Notes: generated from the sequence alone by a model not told the origin. A DNA stretch of 64,000 nucleotides from Bradyrhizobium sp. 139 (GCF_023074175.1 NZ_JADPKS010000154.1:1-64000); one strand, 5' to 3'. Shown: positions 34,687-44,263, counted from the stretch's first letter. Numbers and translations: made by a program.

Positions 34687-37600
34687 CTACTCCGCAGCAG
34701 CCGCAAAGCGGCTGTTTTCCAGCTCGGCTTCCAGCCGCGCCTTCTCGGCCGCCGCCTGCTTGATGTTGGCTTCCTTGACGTGGCCGAAGCCGCGGATCGT
34801 CTCGGGCACGCGTGCGAGTCGCGCCAGCAGCGGGATCTGCTCCACCTTCAGCCCGGCGATCCGCTGGTCGATCATGCCGAGATAATCCTCGACCAGCTTC
34901 CGCTCGGTCCGGCGCTCCTCGGTGCGGCCGAACGGATCGAATGCGCCGCCACGCAGGAACTTGAGCTTGGCGAGAATGCGGAAGGCATGGATCATCCAGC
35001 CGCCGAACTCCTTCTTCTGCAGATGTCCGGTCCTCTTGTCGCGCTGCGCGAAGATCGGTGGTGCCAGGTGGTATTTCAGTGTGAAGCCACCGTCGAACTT
35101 CTCGGAGACCTTCTTGGCAAAGCTGCCATCGGTATAGAGCCGCGCGACCTCGTACTCGTCCTTGTAGGACATCAGCTTGAACAGGTTTTTCGCCACGGCC
35201 TCGGTCAGTTCGGTGGAAGTCGGCGAAACGGCGCTCTCCGCTTTCCGCACCTTGGCGACGGCCGCGAGGTAGCGGTCGGCGTAGGCCTTGTCCTGATAGC
35301 CGGTCAGAAACTCGGCGCGGGTCGCGATGACGTCGTCGAGCGACTTCGTTGGCGCGGATGCGCGGCTCCTGAACTGCAGCACGCTGCGCACCCGCGACAT
35401 GTCGTGGGCGGCCACGCGCCCCCAGGTGAAGGCGAGCTTGTTCATCTCGATTGCCGCGCCGTTGATCTCGATGGCACGGAGCAGCGCCTCCAGCGACAGC
35501 GGGATCGCGCCCTTCTGGAAGGCAAAGCCGAGCATGAAGGGATTCGTCGCAATCGAATCGCCAATCAGGGCCGCGGCAATGCCTGTCGCGTCGATGATGT
35601 CGAGGTTCTTGTCGCCGATCGCATCGCGCAGCACGGTCTGCATCGTGCCCATCTCGAAATCGAGATCGGGGTTTTGCACGAAGCTCGCGGTCGGCTGGAG
35701 ATCAGCATTGACATAGGCCTTCGTCACGCCGCGCGCGGCGCGGCTGAGCGCGGAGGGACCTGCCGAGACGATCATGTCGCAGCCGAGAATGACGTCGGCG
35801 CCGCCGGTGGTGATGCGGACCGCCGAAATGTCCTCCGGCTTCTGTGCGATACGCACATGGCTCATCACCGCGCCGTTCTTCTGCGACAGTCCGGTGAAAT
35901 CCAGCGCCGAGCAGCCGCGGCCGTCGACATGGGCGGCCATGCCGAGCAGCGCGCCGATGGTGATGACGCCGGTGCCACCGATGCCGGTGACGAGGATGTT
36001 GTACGGCGCCTCCAGCTCGCGGGCAGGAGGCAGCGGCAGGTCGGCGAACAACTGTCCGGAATCGACCGCCGAAGTCTTCATGCGCTTGAGGCTGCCGCCA
36101 TGTACAGTCACAAAGCTCGGGCAAAAGCCCTCGACGCAGGAAAAATCCTTGTTGCAGTTCGACTGGTCGATCTGCCGCTTGCGGCCGAATTCGGTCTCCA
36201 GCGGCTGCACCGAGACGCAGTTCGAGGCCTGGGAGCAATCGCCGCAGCCTTCGCAGACGAGTTCGTTGATGAAGGCGCGTTTTGCTGGATCGGGATAGAG
36301 CCCGCGCTTGCGGCGGCGCCGTTTCTCAGCCGCGCAAGTCTGGTCGTAGATGATGGCCGTGAGGCCCTCGATGTCGCGCAGCTCGCGCTGCACGGCATCG
36401 AGCTCGCGGCGGTGATGGATGGTCGCGCCTTGAGGGAAGTAGTTGCCTTCAGGATACTTGCCCGGGTCGTCCGACACGATCGCAAGCCGCTTGACGCCCT
36501 CGGCCCAGACCTGATGTGCGATCTGCGCGACATTGAAACCGCCCTCGGCCGGCTGACCACCGGTCATCGCGACGGCATCGTTGTAGAGGATCTTGTAGGT
36601 GATGTTGATGCCCGCTGCGGAGGCGGCGCGGAGCGCCAGCAGGCCGGAATGGGTATAGGTGCCGTCGCCGAGATTCTGGAAAATGTGCTGCTCGGTGGTG
36701 AAGGGTGATTGCCCGATCCAGTTCACGCCCTCGGCGCCCATATGCGAGATCAAATCGGTGCGGCGGGTCGGCATGCTCAGGGCCATGCCGTGGCAGCCGA
36801 TACCGGCCATGGCGCGGCTTCCCTCGGGCACGCGGGTCGAGGTGTTGTGCGGGCAGCCCGAGCAGAAGAACGGCGTGCGCGCGAGCTTGATCGGCGTGCT
36901 GGTGGTGACGGGATTGTCGAAAGCTTCGAGCCGCGCGAGGCGCTGCTCCAGCACCGGGCTGTGATGACCGAGCTTGCGCAGTCGCGCCAGCAGCGCGGAC
37001 GCGACGATGGTCGGCGTCAACTCGCCCTCGCTCGGCAGTAGCGGCGCGCCGCTTTCGTCGCGTTTTCCGGTGACGGTCGGGCGCTTCGACGCATCGATGT
37101 TGTAGAGGATACGCATCAACTGGTCTTCGATGAAACCGCGCTTCTCCTCGACGACCAGCACGTCCTGAAGTCCTTCGGCGAAGCGCCGCGCGCCGCTTTC
37201 CTCCAGCGGCCAGGTCATCGCGACCTTGTAGATGCGCAACCCCAGATCCTGCGCGTCCTTGTCGGTAATGCCTAAGTCGGCGAGCGCCTGGCGGAGGTCG
37301 AGATAGGCCTTGCCGGTCGCGACAATGCCAAGCCGGGCCGGTTTTGAATCGAGCACGATGCGGTCGAGCTGGTTGGCGCGGGCAAAGGCCTGCACGGCGG
37401 CCATTTTCGGACCGAACAGGCGCCTCTCCGCCTCCAGCGGCGGATCGGGCCAACGGATGTTGAGGCCGCCGGGCGGCATCTCGAAATCATCAGGCAGCAC
37501 GATCTTGATGCGCTCGGGGTCGCTGTAGATCGAGGCCGAGCTCTCGACGGTCTCGCTGATCGCCTTGAAGCCGACCCAGCAGCCGGAGAAGCGCGACAGC

Positions 37601-38163
37601 GCGAAACCATAGAGGCCGAGATCGAGGTAATCCTGGAGCGTCGCGGGATTGATCACGGGGATCAGCGCCGCCGCGAACACCTGCTCGCTCTGATGCGCCA
37701 GCGTCGAGGATTGGCAGCCGTGGTCGTCGCCGGCGAGCGCCAGCACGCCGCCATTGAGCGAGGTGCCGGCTGCATTCGCATGCTTGAGCGCATCCACCGA
37801 GCGGTCGACGCCGGGGCCCTTGCCGTACCAGATGCCGAACACGCCGTCGACCTTGGCGCCGGGAAACAGGCCGACCTGCTGGCTGCCCCAGACCGCCGTC
37901 GCCGCGAGATCCTCGTTCAGGCCCGGCACGAAGGCGATGTCATGCTGTGCGAGCTGCGACTTCGCGCGCCACAGGGCGTGGTCGTACATGCCGAGCGGGG
38001 ACCCGCGATAACCCGAGATGAAACCGCCGGTGTTGAGGCCCTGAAGCCGGTCGCGTTCGCGCTGCAACATGGGCAACCGAACCAGCGCCTGCGTGCCGGA
38101 CAGGAAGATCCGCTTCGATTCGAGCCGGTATTTGTCGTCCAGCTCGACCTGCATCAGCGTCAT
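34687..38163 (-). CDS. Indolepyruvate:ferredoxin oxidoreductase family protein (fused alpha-beta-gamma)
   Basis: 1158 residues from ATG 38163. The N-terminal third matches the pyrimidine-binding alpha part (GTQALVRLPMLQRERD, GYRGSPLG). The middle carries the thiamine pyrophosphate region (FFCSGCPHNTSTRVPEGS, GIGCHGMA, GDGTYTHSGLLALRAA, MTGGQPAEGG). A ferredoxin-like cluster (CEGCGDCSQASNC, then CNKDFSCVEGFCPS) leads into a gamma-type domain (ITGIG-like VTGIGGTGVITIG). It decarboxylates aryl pyruvates or other 2-oxoacids with ferredoxin or a similar acceptor. The long form is typical of aerobic alphaproteobacteria and may act in aromatic amino acid breakdown. A phased operator lies ~250 bp upstream. 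Confidence 0.95.
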   Translation of the reverse strand: MTLMQVELDDKYRLESKRIFLSGTQALVRLPMLQRERDRLQGLNTGGFISGYRGSPLGMYDHALWRAKSQLAQHDIAFVPGLNEDLAATAVWGSQQVGLFPGAKVDGVFGIWYGKGPGVDRSVDALKHANAAGTSLNGGVLALAGDDHGCQSSTLAHQSEQVFAAALIPVINPATLQDYLDLGLYGFALSRFSGCWVGFKAISETVESSASIYSDPERIKIVLPDDFEMPPGGLNIRWPDPPLEAERRLFGPKMAAVQAFARANQLDRIVLDSKPARLGIVATGKAYLDLRQALADLGITDKDAQDLGLRIYKVAMTWPLEESGARRFAEGLQDVLVVEEKRGFIEDQLMRILYNIDASKRPTVTGKRDESGAPLLPSEGELTPTIVASALLARLRKLGHHSPVLEQRLARLEAFDNPVTTSTPIKLARTPFFCSGCPHNTSTRVPEGSRAMAGIGCHGMALSMPTRRTDLISHMGAEGVNWIGQSPFTTEQHIFQNLGDGTYTHSGLLALRAASAAGINITYKILYNDAVAMTGGQPAEGGFNVAQIAHQVWAEGVKRLAIVSDDPGKYPEGNYFPQGATIHHRRELDAVQRELRDIEGLTAIIYDQTCAAEKRRRRKRGLYPDPAKRAFINELVCEGCGDCSQASNCVSVQPLETEFGRKRQIDQSNCNKDFSCVEGFCPSFVTVHGGSLKRMKTSAVDSGQLFADLPLPPARELEAPYNILVTGIGGTGVITIGALLGMAAHVDGRGCSALDFTGLSQKNGAVMSHVRIAQKPEDISAVRITTGGADVILGCDMIVSAGPSALSRAARGVTKAYVNADLQPTASFVQNPDLDFEMGTMQTVLRDAIGDKNLDIIDATGIAAALIGDSIATNPFMLGFAFQKGAIPLSLEALLRAIEINGAAIEMNKLAFTWGRVAAHDMSRVRSVLQFRSRASAPTKSLDDVIATRAEFLTGYQDKAYADRYLAAVAKVRKAESAVSPTSTELTEAVAKNLFKLMSYKDEYEVARLYTDGSFAKKVSEKFDGGFTLKYHLAPPIFAQRDKRTGHLQKKEFGGWMIHAFRILAKLKFLRGGAFDPFGRTEERRTERKLVEDYLGMIDQRIAGLKVEQIPLLARLARVPETIRGFGHVKEANIKQAAAEKARLEAELENSRFAAAAE

Positions 38164-38408
38164 TTCAGGAGTCCTCGGTGGTTGGGTGTGGCGAGCAGGA
38201 TGTGCGCTGCGGGAGGGAGTTCTGGTCGCGAAGCAGCTGGTCGCAGTCAAGAGCATGGGCCGCTGAAGTCAATATCGCTGACCGCATCCGTGGCGTTCCT
38301 GGCGGTCATGGCTTGTGGAAGCCCCCGCGCGCCGGGTGAAGACGCGCGTTCGACAGGGCAGGTGCGGTCTTCGCGACGATGTTGCTCAAGGTAGCGACGC
38401 TGAAGGAG

Positions 38409-38435
38409 TCATACGCGTCGTATGAGGTCGTATGA
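38409..38435. promoter_or_regulatory. Three helically phased half-sites (TetR-type operator)
   Basis: TCATACG at 38409, then its inverse CGTATGA at 38419 and CGTATGA again at 38429. The first pair is a perfect 17-bp palindrome with a CGT centre, and the third half-site is one helical turn further on. It lies 246 bp upstream of the indolepyruvate oxidoreductase start. TetR-family dimers bind sites of this design; the regulator gene is not in the window. Confidence 0.6.
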
Positions 38436-38483
38436 GGAAGAGTATCGACGGCTGCATGGGGCAGGGCGGTAGCGCCACATCCT

Positions 38484-38600
38484 CCGTCGTCATTCCGGGG
38501 GCGCGACGAAGTCGCGAGCCCGGAATCCATTTCGCCTCCTATATTGCCGCCCGATGGATTCTTGGTTCGACGCTCGCGCATCGCCCCGGAATGACGGCGG
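38484..38600. repeat. Palindromic repeat (GTCATTCCGGGGC family)
   Basis: The arms GTCATTCCGGGG (from 38489) and GCCCCGGAATGAC (38583-38595), plus CCTCCGTC/GGCGGAG, flank a centre with CGAAGTCGCGAGCCCGGAAT. Common dispersed element of this genus, in the 640-bp gap between the oxidoreductase and hydrolase genes. Confidence 0.88.
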
Positions 38601-38748
38601 AGAGAGTGTCGCCGCCCGCTTATCCTTTAAGCAACTGCGCGCCGCAAAGCCGTCGCACAGAGAATAAGCACACGTCAGTTCGCTTTCTAACTTCCTGAGA
38701 GCGCAGCGAATTTCTCCGGAGCCGTCGCTCCATCGCAATTGTACACAA

Positions 38749-38764
38749 TGGCACGGCGTTTGCA
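38749..38764 (+). promoter_or_regulatory. Sigma-54 (RpoN) promoter
   Basis: TGGCACG (38749-38755), GCGT, TTGCA (38760-38764) match the -24/-12 consensus TGGCACG-N4-TTGCA exactly, including GG and GC at the right spacing. The hydrolase ATG is 39 bp further on. An enhancer-binding activator such as NtrC would be required. Confidence 0.85.
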
Positions 38765-38802
38765 GAACTCCCGGCAAAGAGGGTTCTCGCGGGGCCTGCG
38801 TC

Positions 38803-39504
38803 ATGTTGAACTCAACCAAGCCGACACTGGGCGTGATCAGCGCCGAGCCTGAGCCGATCAAGCTCGAATGGGCGAGCACCGCGCTTCTCATCATCGACAT
38901 GCAGCGCGATTTCATGGAGCCCGGCGGCTTCGGCGAGACGCTCGGCAACGATGTCAGCCAGCTGGCGCGCGCGGTGAAGCCGATCGGTGCCTTGCTTAAG
39001 GCAGCGCGCGACACCGGCATGCTGGTCGTCCACACCCGCGAGGGGCATCTGCCCGATCTTTCCGATGCGCCGCCCGCAAAAGTCGAGCGCGGCGCGCCGT
39101 CCTTGCGCATCGGCGATCCCGGTCCGATGGGGCGCATCCTCATTCGCGGCGAAGCCGGGCACGACATCATTCCCGAGCTTTATCCGCTCGACAGCGAGGT
39201 CGTGATCGATAAGCCCGGCAAGGGTGCGTTCTACGCCACCGAGCTCGCCGACGTACTTGAGAAATACGGCATCGAGAATCTCCTGGTGTGCGGCGTCACC
39301 ACGGAAGTGTGCGTCAACACCACCGTGCGCGAGGCCAATGACCGCGGCTATCGCTGCGTCGTCATCTCGGACGGCTGCGCATCCTACTTCCCCGAGTTTC
39401 ACGAGATGGGCCTGAAGATGATCAAGGCCCAGGGCGGCATCTTCGGCTGGGTCACGAGCTCGGCCGCGGTACTGGAGGCGATGAAGATTTCCACATCAGT
39501 TTAG
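38803..39504 (+). CDS. Cysteine hydrolase, biuret/ureido-amidohydrolase-like
   Basis: 233 residues. Asp32 (IIDMQRDF), Lys137 (VIDKPGKGAF) and Cys170 (TEVCVNTT) form the triad with spacing (105 and 33 residues) like that of rhizobial biuret hydrolase (BiuH) as I recall it. HTREGHLPDL and GDPGPMGRILIRGE are shared motifs of that branch. It would release ammonium from a ureido or amide compound. The sigma-54 promoter and the purine-type permease after it (9 bp gap) support nitrogen scavenging. Actual substrate is not shown; BiuH proper has a longer N-terminus. Confidence 0.82.
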   Translation: MLNSTKPTLGVISAEPEPIKLEWASTALLIIDMQRDFMEPGGFGETLGNDVSQLARAVKPIGALLKAARDTGMLVVHTREGHLPDLSDAPPAKVERGAPSLRIGDPGPMGRILIRGEAGHDIIPELYPLDSEVVIDKPGKGAFYATELADVLEKYGIENLLVCGVTTEVCVNTTVREANDRGYRCVVISDGCASYFPEFHEMGLKMIKAQGGIFGWVTSSAAVLEAMKISTSV

Positions 39505-39513
39505 GGGCATCAC

Positions 39514-41184
39514 ATGAGCACAAGTATGACGGGGACGGCCGGCAAATCTGATCTGAACAAGTCCGAGTTCAAGCCGGCACTATGGACACCGGGTGACTGG
39601 AACGCGTTCTTCGGCTTCGGCACCAATATCCTCGTCAACATGCTGGTGCTCACGGGCCTGCTTCGCTTCGTGCTGAAGATGCCTGATAGTCTCGTGTTCG
39701 GCCGCATCCTGCCCGCACTGGGGCTGATGATGTGCCTGTCGACCTTCTACTACGCCTATCTCGCCTATCGCCTCGCGCAGAAGACCGGCCGCACCGACGT
39801 CTGCGCGCTGCCCTCGGGCGTCAGCGTGCCGCACATGTTCATCGTCACCTTCGTCATCATGCTGCCGATCACGATCAAGACCGGCGACCCGCTCAAGGGG
39901 TGGTCAGCGGGCCTGGTCTGGGTGTTCTTCCAGAGCTTCATTCTCATGATCGGCGGCTTCATCGCGCCGTTCATCCGAAAAATCACGCCGCGCGCCGCGC
40001 TGCTCGGCACGCTCGCCGGTGTTTCCGTTACCTTCATCTCGATGCGCCCCGCGCTCGAAATGTACATGACGCCGCAGATCGGATTGGTTTGTTTCGCCAT
40101 CATCCTGGTGAGCTGGTTCGGCGGGGTCAAATATCCGCGCGGCATTCCCGCGGGGCTCGTCGCCATCGCGGTCGGCATGATCATCGCCTGGGGCTCGAAC
40201 CTGTTCGGGCTCGGTCTCGGTGGACTGAGCATCGCCGGCGTTAGCGCAGCCTTTTCCAATTTCGGCTTCTCGGTGCCGATCCCGGCTGTAGGCTACGTGT
40301 TCTCCGGCTTTGAGTTCCTCGGAATCATCCTGGTTACCGCCATTCCGTTCGGCATCTACGACCTCGTTGAGGCCATGGACAATGTCGAGAGCGCGGAAGC
40401 GGCCGGCGACGAATATCCGACCACGCGGGTGCTGACCGCCGACGGCATCGTCAGCCTGATCGGCTGCCTGATGGGCAATCCCTTCATCAACGCCGTCTAT
40501 ATTGGTCATCCCGGCTGGAAGGCGATGGGCGGCCGCATCGGCTATTCGGCTGCGACCGGCATCATGGTGGTGGTGCTGGCCTGGTTCGGCGTCATCTCGG
40601 TGCTGCTGGCGCTGGTGCCCGTCGTCGCGATCTCGCCGATCCTGCTCTATATCGGCATGCTGATCGGCGCACAGGCGTTCCAGACCACGCCGGTCAAACA
40701 CGCGCCCGCGATCGTGCTGGCGCTGACGCCACATCTCGCGGCGTGGGCCAAGCTCCAGATCGACACGATGTTGGGCTCGACCATGATGGCAGCGACCACC
40801 GTCGGCGGGCTCGCCGCCGACAAGGCCGACGCGGTCAAGGCTGCCGCGATCGCCGCGTTGCCTCAGCAGGGCGTATTCTATCACGGACTCGAAGTGATGG
40901 GCGGCGGCTCCATCCTCGGCGGCCTGATCCTGGGTGCGATCGGCGTCTTCATCATCGAGCGCGACTTCGAGAGGGCATCGGCGTTCGCGCTGGTCGGTGC
41001 GGTCCTGACCTACTTCGGCTTCATGCATGGCGAAGCCGTCGGCATCGGCGGCGGCTTTGGCGTGACGCCGGCGGTGGCGTTCGCCTATGCCGTGATGGCC
41101 GCCGGTCTGTTCGCGGCCAGCAGGCTCGGCGCGAGCGAGCCCTACGCCTCGCATCCGGAGATGCACGCCGCACCGGCGGAGTAG
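39514..41184 (+). CDS. NCS2/AzgA-like purine or uracil-type permease
   Basis: 556 residues with about 13 hydrophobic segments. Motifs resembling the AzgA-type family are seen: GFGTNILVNMLVLTG, DVCALPSGVSVPHMF, FGIYDLVEAMDNVESAEAAGD, GHPGWKAMGGR and the mid-membrane GCLMGNP. It probably imports a nitrogen-rich heterocycle or ureide driven by protons or sodium. A 9-bp gap from the hydrolase gene, the same direction and the shared sigma-54 promoter make them one operon. Its stop abuts the stop of the convergent ABC permease gene. Confidence 0.88.
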   Translation: MSTSMTGTAGKSDLNKSEFKPALWTPGDWNAFFGFGTNILVNMLVLTGLLRFVLKMPDSLVFGRILPALGLMMCLSTFYYAYLAYRLAQKTGRTDVCALPSGVSVPHMFIVTFVIMLPITIKTGDPLKGWSAGLVWVFFQSFILMIGGFIAPFIRKITPRAALLGTLAGVSVTFISMRPALEMYMTPQIGLVCFAIILVSWFGGVKYPRGIPAGLVAIAVGMIIAWGSNLFGLGLGGLSIAGVSAAFSNFGFSVPIPAVGYVFSGFEFLGIILVTAIPFGIYDLVEAMDNVESAEAAGDEYPTTRVLTADGIVSLIGCLMGNPFINAVYIGHPGWKAMGGRIGYSAATGIMVVVLAWFGVISVLLALVPVVAISPILLYIGMLIGAQAFQTTPVKHAPAIVLALTPHLAAWAKLQIDTMLGSTMMAATTVGGLAADKADAVKAAAIAALPQQGVFYHGLEVMGGGSILGGLILGAIGVFIIERDFERASAFALVGAVLTYFGFMHGEAVGIGGGFGVTPAVAFAYAVMAAGLFAASRLGASEPYASHPEMHAAPAE

Positions 41185-42009
41185 CTACCCGCCCTTGACG
41201 GCCCCTGCGGTGAGCCCGGCGACGATCTGTCGCTGGGCGAACACCGTCAGCAGCAGCACCGGGAGGGTGACAATCAGCGCGGCGGCCGCGAGCGGCCCCC
41301 AGCTCAATTGGTCGAACGAGATCATGTTATAGACGGCGACCGGCAGGGTGCGTGTCTCGCGTCCGGCCAGCACGATGCCGAACACAAAATTGTTCCAGGA
41401 GAAGATCACGGCCAGGATGAAGGCGACGGCGATGCCGGGTTTGGCGATCGGCAGCGCGACATGGCGGAAGACCTGCCAGCGTGTGGCGCCGTCGATGAGC
41501 GCGGCTTCTTCCAGCTCCATCGGCGTCGTCTCGAAATAGCCGATCATGATCCAGATCACGATCGGCACCGTCACCACCAGATGGATGATGATCTGCGGCA
41601 CCAATGTGCCGAGCAGTCCCAGCCACTGGAACATGAGAAACAGCGGGATCAGATAGGACAATCCCGGCGTGATGCGGGCGATCAGGATGACGATCGCGGA
41701 TTTGTGCGCGGCCATCCGCGCGATGCCGTAACCGGCGGGAACGCCGACGAGCAGCGCAAGCAACGTCGCGCTGCCTGTTACGATCAGGCTGTTGATGAAA
41801 TAGGTCAGGAAACGGTTGGAGGCGAGCACGTCGGCATAGTTCTTCCAGGCGATATGCTCGGGAATGAACACCGGCGGATAGGCGGCATTGTCGATCTCGA
41901 ACTTGAGCGACAGCGACGCCATCCAGAGGAAGAACAGGATTGCCGGCGACACGATGACGAATACCGAGAACCACAGGCCGATCTTGCCGATGATTTGCCT
42001 TGGAGTCAT
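41185..42009 (-). CDS. ABC transporter permease, sugar type (MalG-like)
   Basis: 274 residues from ATG 42009, overlapping the upstream permease stop as ATGA. Six segments; the EAA motif that contacts the ATPase is present as EEAALIDGATRWQVFRHVALP. Pair of the MalF-like permease; imports a carbohydrate or polyol. The 3' end abuts the permease gene on the other strand with no spacing. Confidence 0.92.
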   Translation of the reverse strand: MTPRQIIGKIGLWFSVFVIVSPAILFFLWMASLSLKFEIDNAAYPPVFIPEHIAWKNYADVLASNRFLTYFINSLIVTGSATLLALLVGVPAGYGIARMAAHKSAIVILIARITPGLSYLIPLFLMFQWLGLLGTLVPQIIIHLVVTVPIVIWIMIGYFETTPMELEEAALIDGATRWQVFRHVALPIAKPGIAVAFILAVIFSWNNFVFGIVLAGRETRTLPVAVYNMISFDQLSWGPLAAAALIVTLPVLLLTVFAQRQIVAGLTAGAVKGG

Positions 42010-42944
42010 GTGCCGCTCGCGATCTCGGTCCACAGCATGCGCTGGCGTGCGTAGAGCATCACCGCCGCAAGCAGAACGATCAGCAGGAAGAACACGACGG
42101 CGATCGCCGAGCCGTAGCCGAGGTCGTAATAGGAGAAGGCGACGCTGTAGAGATAGATGTTGATCGTCTCCGAAGCCGAGCCCGGCCCGCCCTGCGTGAT
42201 CGCGAAGATGATGTCGAAGCTTTTGACGGCGTCGATCATGCGGATCATGCCGGCGATGAACAGGAACGGCATGATCAACGGCAGGGTGATGAAGCGGAAC
42301 ACCTGCCAGATGCTGGCGCCATCGATCTGTGCACTTTCATAAGGCTCGGTGGGGATGGCAGCGAGGCCGCCGAGCACGATCAGCATGACCAGCGGCGTCC
42401 ATTGCCAGGTCTCGACCAGCACCAGCGAAGGAATGACGGTTGCTGGATGAAACACCCAGAGCTGCGCAGGGATCCCGACCAGCGACAGCAGATAATTCAG
42501 CACGCCGAGTTGCGGGTGGAACATCATGGTCCAGACCAGCGCGATCGCCACCGGCGTCGCCATCATCGGCATGATGAAGATGCCGCGCAGGAAGCCGCGG
42601 CCGGGGAATTTCTGGTGAAACACCACGGCCGCAAACGTGCCGAGCACGAGCGGCAGCAGCACGGACAGTGCGGTGTAGGCCAGTGTATGTCCGATGGCCT
42701 CAATGAAGCGGGGATCGCCCGTCAGCCGCAGATAATTGGAGAATCCAACGAAGGTGGTCGACGAGCCTACCTTCCACTCGTTCAGGCTCATCCAGATCGT
42801 GAAGACCCACGGGAAGATGATGATCGCGAGCACGACGACCAGCGCCGGCACTACGAACGGCCAGTAGGACGGCGGCCGCAACTCTTTCTCCGGCGCGGCA
42901 TCAGACTGTGCCGCGCCCGGAGTCGATTGTGTCAACGCACTCAC
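42006..42944 (-). CDS. ABC transporter permease, sugar type (MalF-like)
   Basis: 312 residues with six or seven segments; the EAA loop is seen as YESAQIDGASIWQVFRFITLP. N-terminal ~30 residues are cytoplasmic and disordered. The start overlaps the substrate-binding gene's stop by 4 bp. Forms the heterodimeric channel with the MalG-like subunit. Confidence 0.92.
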   Translation of the reverse strand: MSALTQSTPGAAQSDAAPEKELRPPSYWPFVVPALVVVLAIIIFPWVFTIWMSLNEWKVGSSTTFVGFSNYLRLTGDPRFIEAIGHTLAYTALSVLLPLVLGTFAAVVFHQKFPGRGFLRGIFIMPMMATPVAIALVWTMMFHPQLGVLNYLLSLVGIPAQLWVFHPATVIPSLVLVETWQWTPLVMLIVLGGLAAIPTEPYESAQIDGASIWQVFRFITLPLIMPFLFIAGMIRMIDAVKSFDIIFAITQGGPGSASETINIYLYSVAFSYYDLGYGSAIAVVFFLLIVLLAAVMLYARQRMLWTEIASGT

Positions 42945-44263
42945 GCCTTCTCGCTACGCTCCAGGATCGGCCGGTACTGATCGTTGGCCTTCTTCAGCTC
43001 GGCCGCAGGATCCGCCCCGGACAAGGTCGCAGTGATCGCGGCGCCGACGATGTCGCGGAATTCGGCGACCGGAATCACGACCGGCAGGCCCAGCTTGCTG
43101 ATCTTGCCGGAATCGATCACCGATTGCAGCCACTCCTTGGTCTTTACGCCCTTCTGGACCTCGGGATCGCCAAGGATCGAGTTGCGGAACGGCACGCCGC
43201 CGCCGGCCTGCAGCAGCCGCGCACCCTGGGTTTTCGAGACCACCCATTGGCAGAGCAGATAGGCGGCTTCCTTGTTCTTGCTCGCAGCAGCAATGCCGAT
43301 GCCGTCGCCATAGGTCGAGGAATATTGTCCCTTGGGGCCGGCGGGTACCACGGTGTAGCCGACCTTGCCGACAACGCGCGAGGCGGCCGGATCTTCCAGC
43401 GGTGGCGCCCAGCCGACGCCGTCGATCCACATCGCGGATCTGCCTTGCGTGAACGAGGCCATCGACTCCATCCAGTTGAAGCCGGCGACGCCGGGCGGTG
43501 CCGATTTCGTCAGGAGCGTCTGATACAGCTTGGTCGCGGCAATGGCTTCCGGACCGTCGGTCAGGATGTTGCCCTTGGTGTCGAGGAATTCCCCGCCATA
43601 ATCGAGGAAGAAGTTGCTCCACATCGCCATGTTGGCGTTGCGCAAGCCGCGCCCGACAAAGCCGTAGGTCCCTTCCTTGGGATCGGTGAGCTTCTCGGCG
43701 GCCGCAGCCATCTCGTCGAGGGTCTTGGGAACGGCGACGCCCTTCTTCTCGAACAGCTCCTTGTTGTAATAGAGGATGAAATAATCGACCGACCACGGCA
43801 GCGACAGCATCTGGCCCTTGTCGTTCTTGGCGTATTGCAGGCCCGCGGCCGAAAAGTCGCTCTCGACGAGATCGGGCGCGGTCAGCGCCGGATCCTTCAT
43901 GAAGTGCGTCATGTCGGCGAGCCAGCCGGCCTTCTCGAACTGCCGTTTCTGCACGTGGTAGCTGAGATGGACGACGTCGAAGCTCGGCCGTCCCGAGGTC
44001 AGCTCGATCACCACCTTCTGGCGTTGCTGCTGCTCGGGAATCTGCTCGGATTCGACCTGGATGCCGGTGAGCTCGGTGAACTCCTTGACGTATTTTTGCA
44101 GGTTGTCGCCGCGGGGCCCTTTGGCGAGGATCACCTCGAGCTTGGTCCCGGCGTATTTCTTCCAGTTCACCTCGGCGTGCGCCGGCAATCCGGTCAGGCT
44201 GAGCGCGCTAGCTGCGGCAGTGCCCGTCAAGAGCGTACGACGCGAGATTTTGTGGTTGACCAC
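42941..44263 (-). CDS. ABC transporter substrate-binding protein, sugar type
   Basis: 440 residues from a GTG at 44263 with AGGGAGGG upstream. A twin-arginine signal (SRRTLLTGTAAASA) precedes a type-2 carbohydrate-binding fold (EFTELTGIQVESEQIP, SLPWSVDYFILYYNKELF, NANMAMWSNFFLDYGGEF). Periplasmic; ligand unknown. First gene of a three-gene operon; no ATP-binding subunit is encoded nearby, so a shared one must serve. Confidence 0.92.
   Translation of the reverse strand: MVNHKISRRTLLTGTAAASALSLTGLPAHAEVNWKKYAGTKLEVILAKGPRGDNLQKYVKEFTELTGIQVESEQIPEQQQRQKVVIELTSGRPSFDVVHLSYHVQKRQFEKAGWLADMTHFMKDPALTAPDLVESDFSAAGLQYAKNDKGQMLSLPWSVDYFILYYNKELFEKKGVAVPKTLDEMAAAAEKLTDPKEGTYGFVGRGLRNANMAMWSNFFLDYGGEFLDTKGNILTDGPEAIAATKLYQTLLTKSAPPGVAGFNWMESMASFTQGRSAMWIDGVGWAPPLEDPAASRVVGKVGYTVVPAGPKGQYSSTYGDGIGIAAASKNKEAAYLLCQWVVSKTQGARLLQAGGGVPFRNSILGDPEVQKGVKTKEWLQSVIDSGKISKLGLPVVIPVAEFRDIVGAAITATLSGADPAAELKKANDQYRPILERSEKA

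Noticed and set aside
34780..36708. Open frame of 642 codons antisense to the indolepyruvate oxidoreductase
   Set aside because: Same reason; repeats of Arg, His and Gln with no fold-like pattern.
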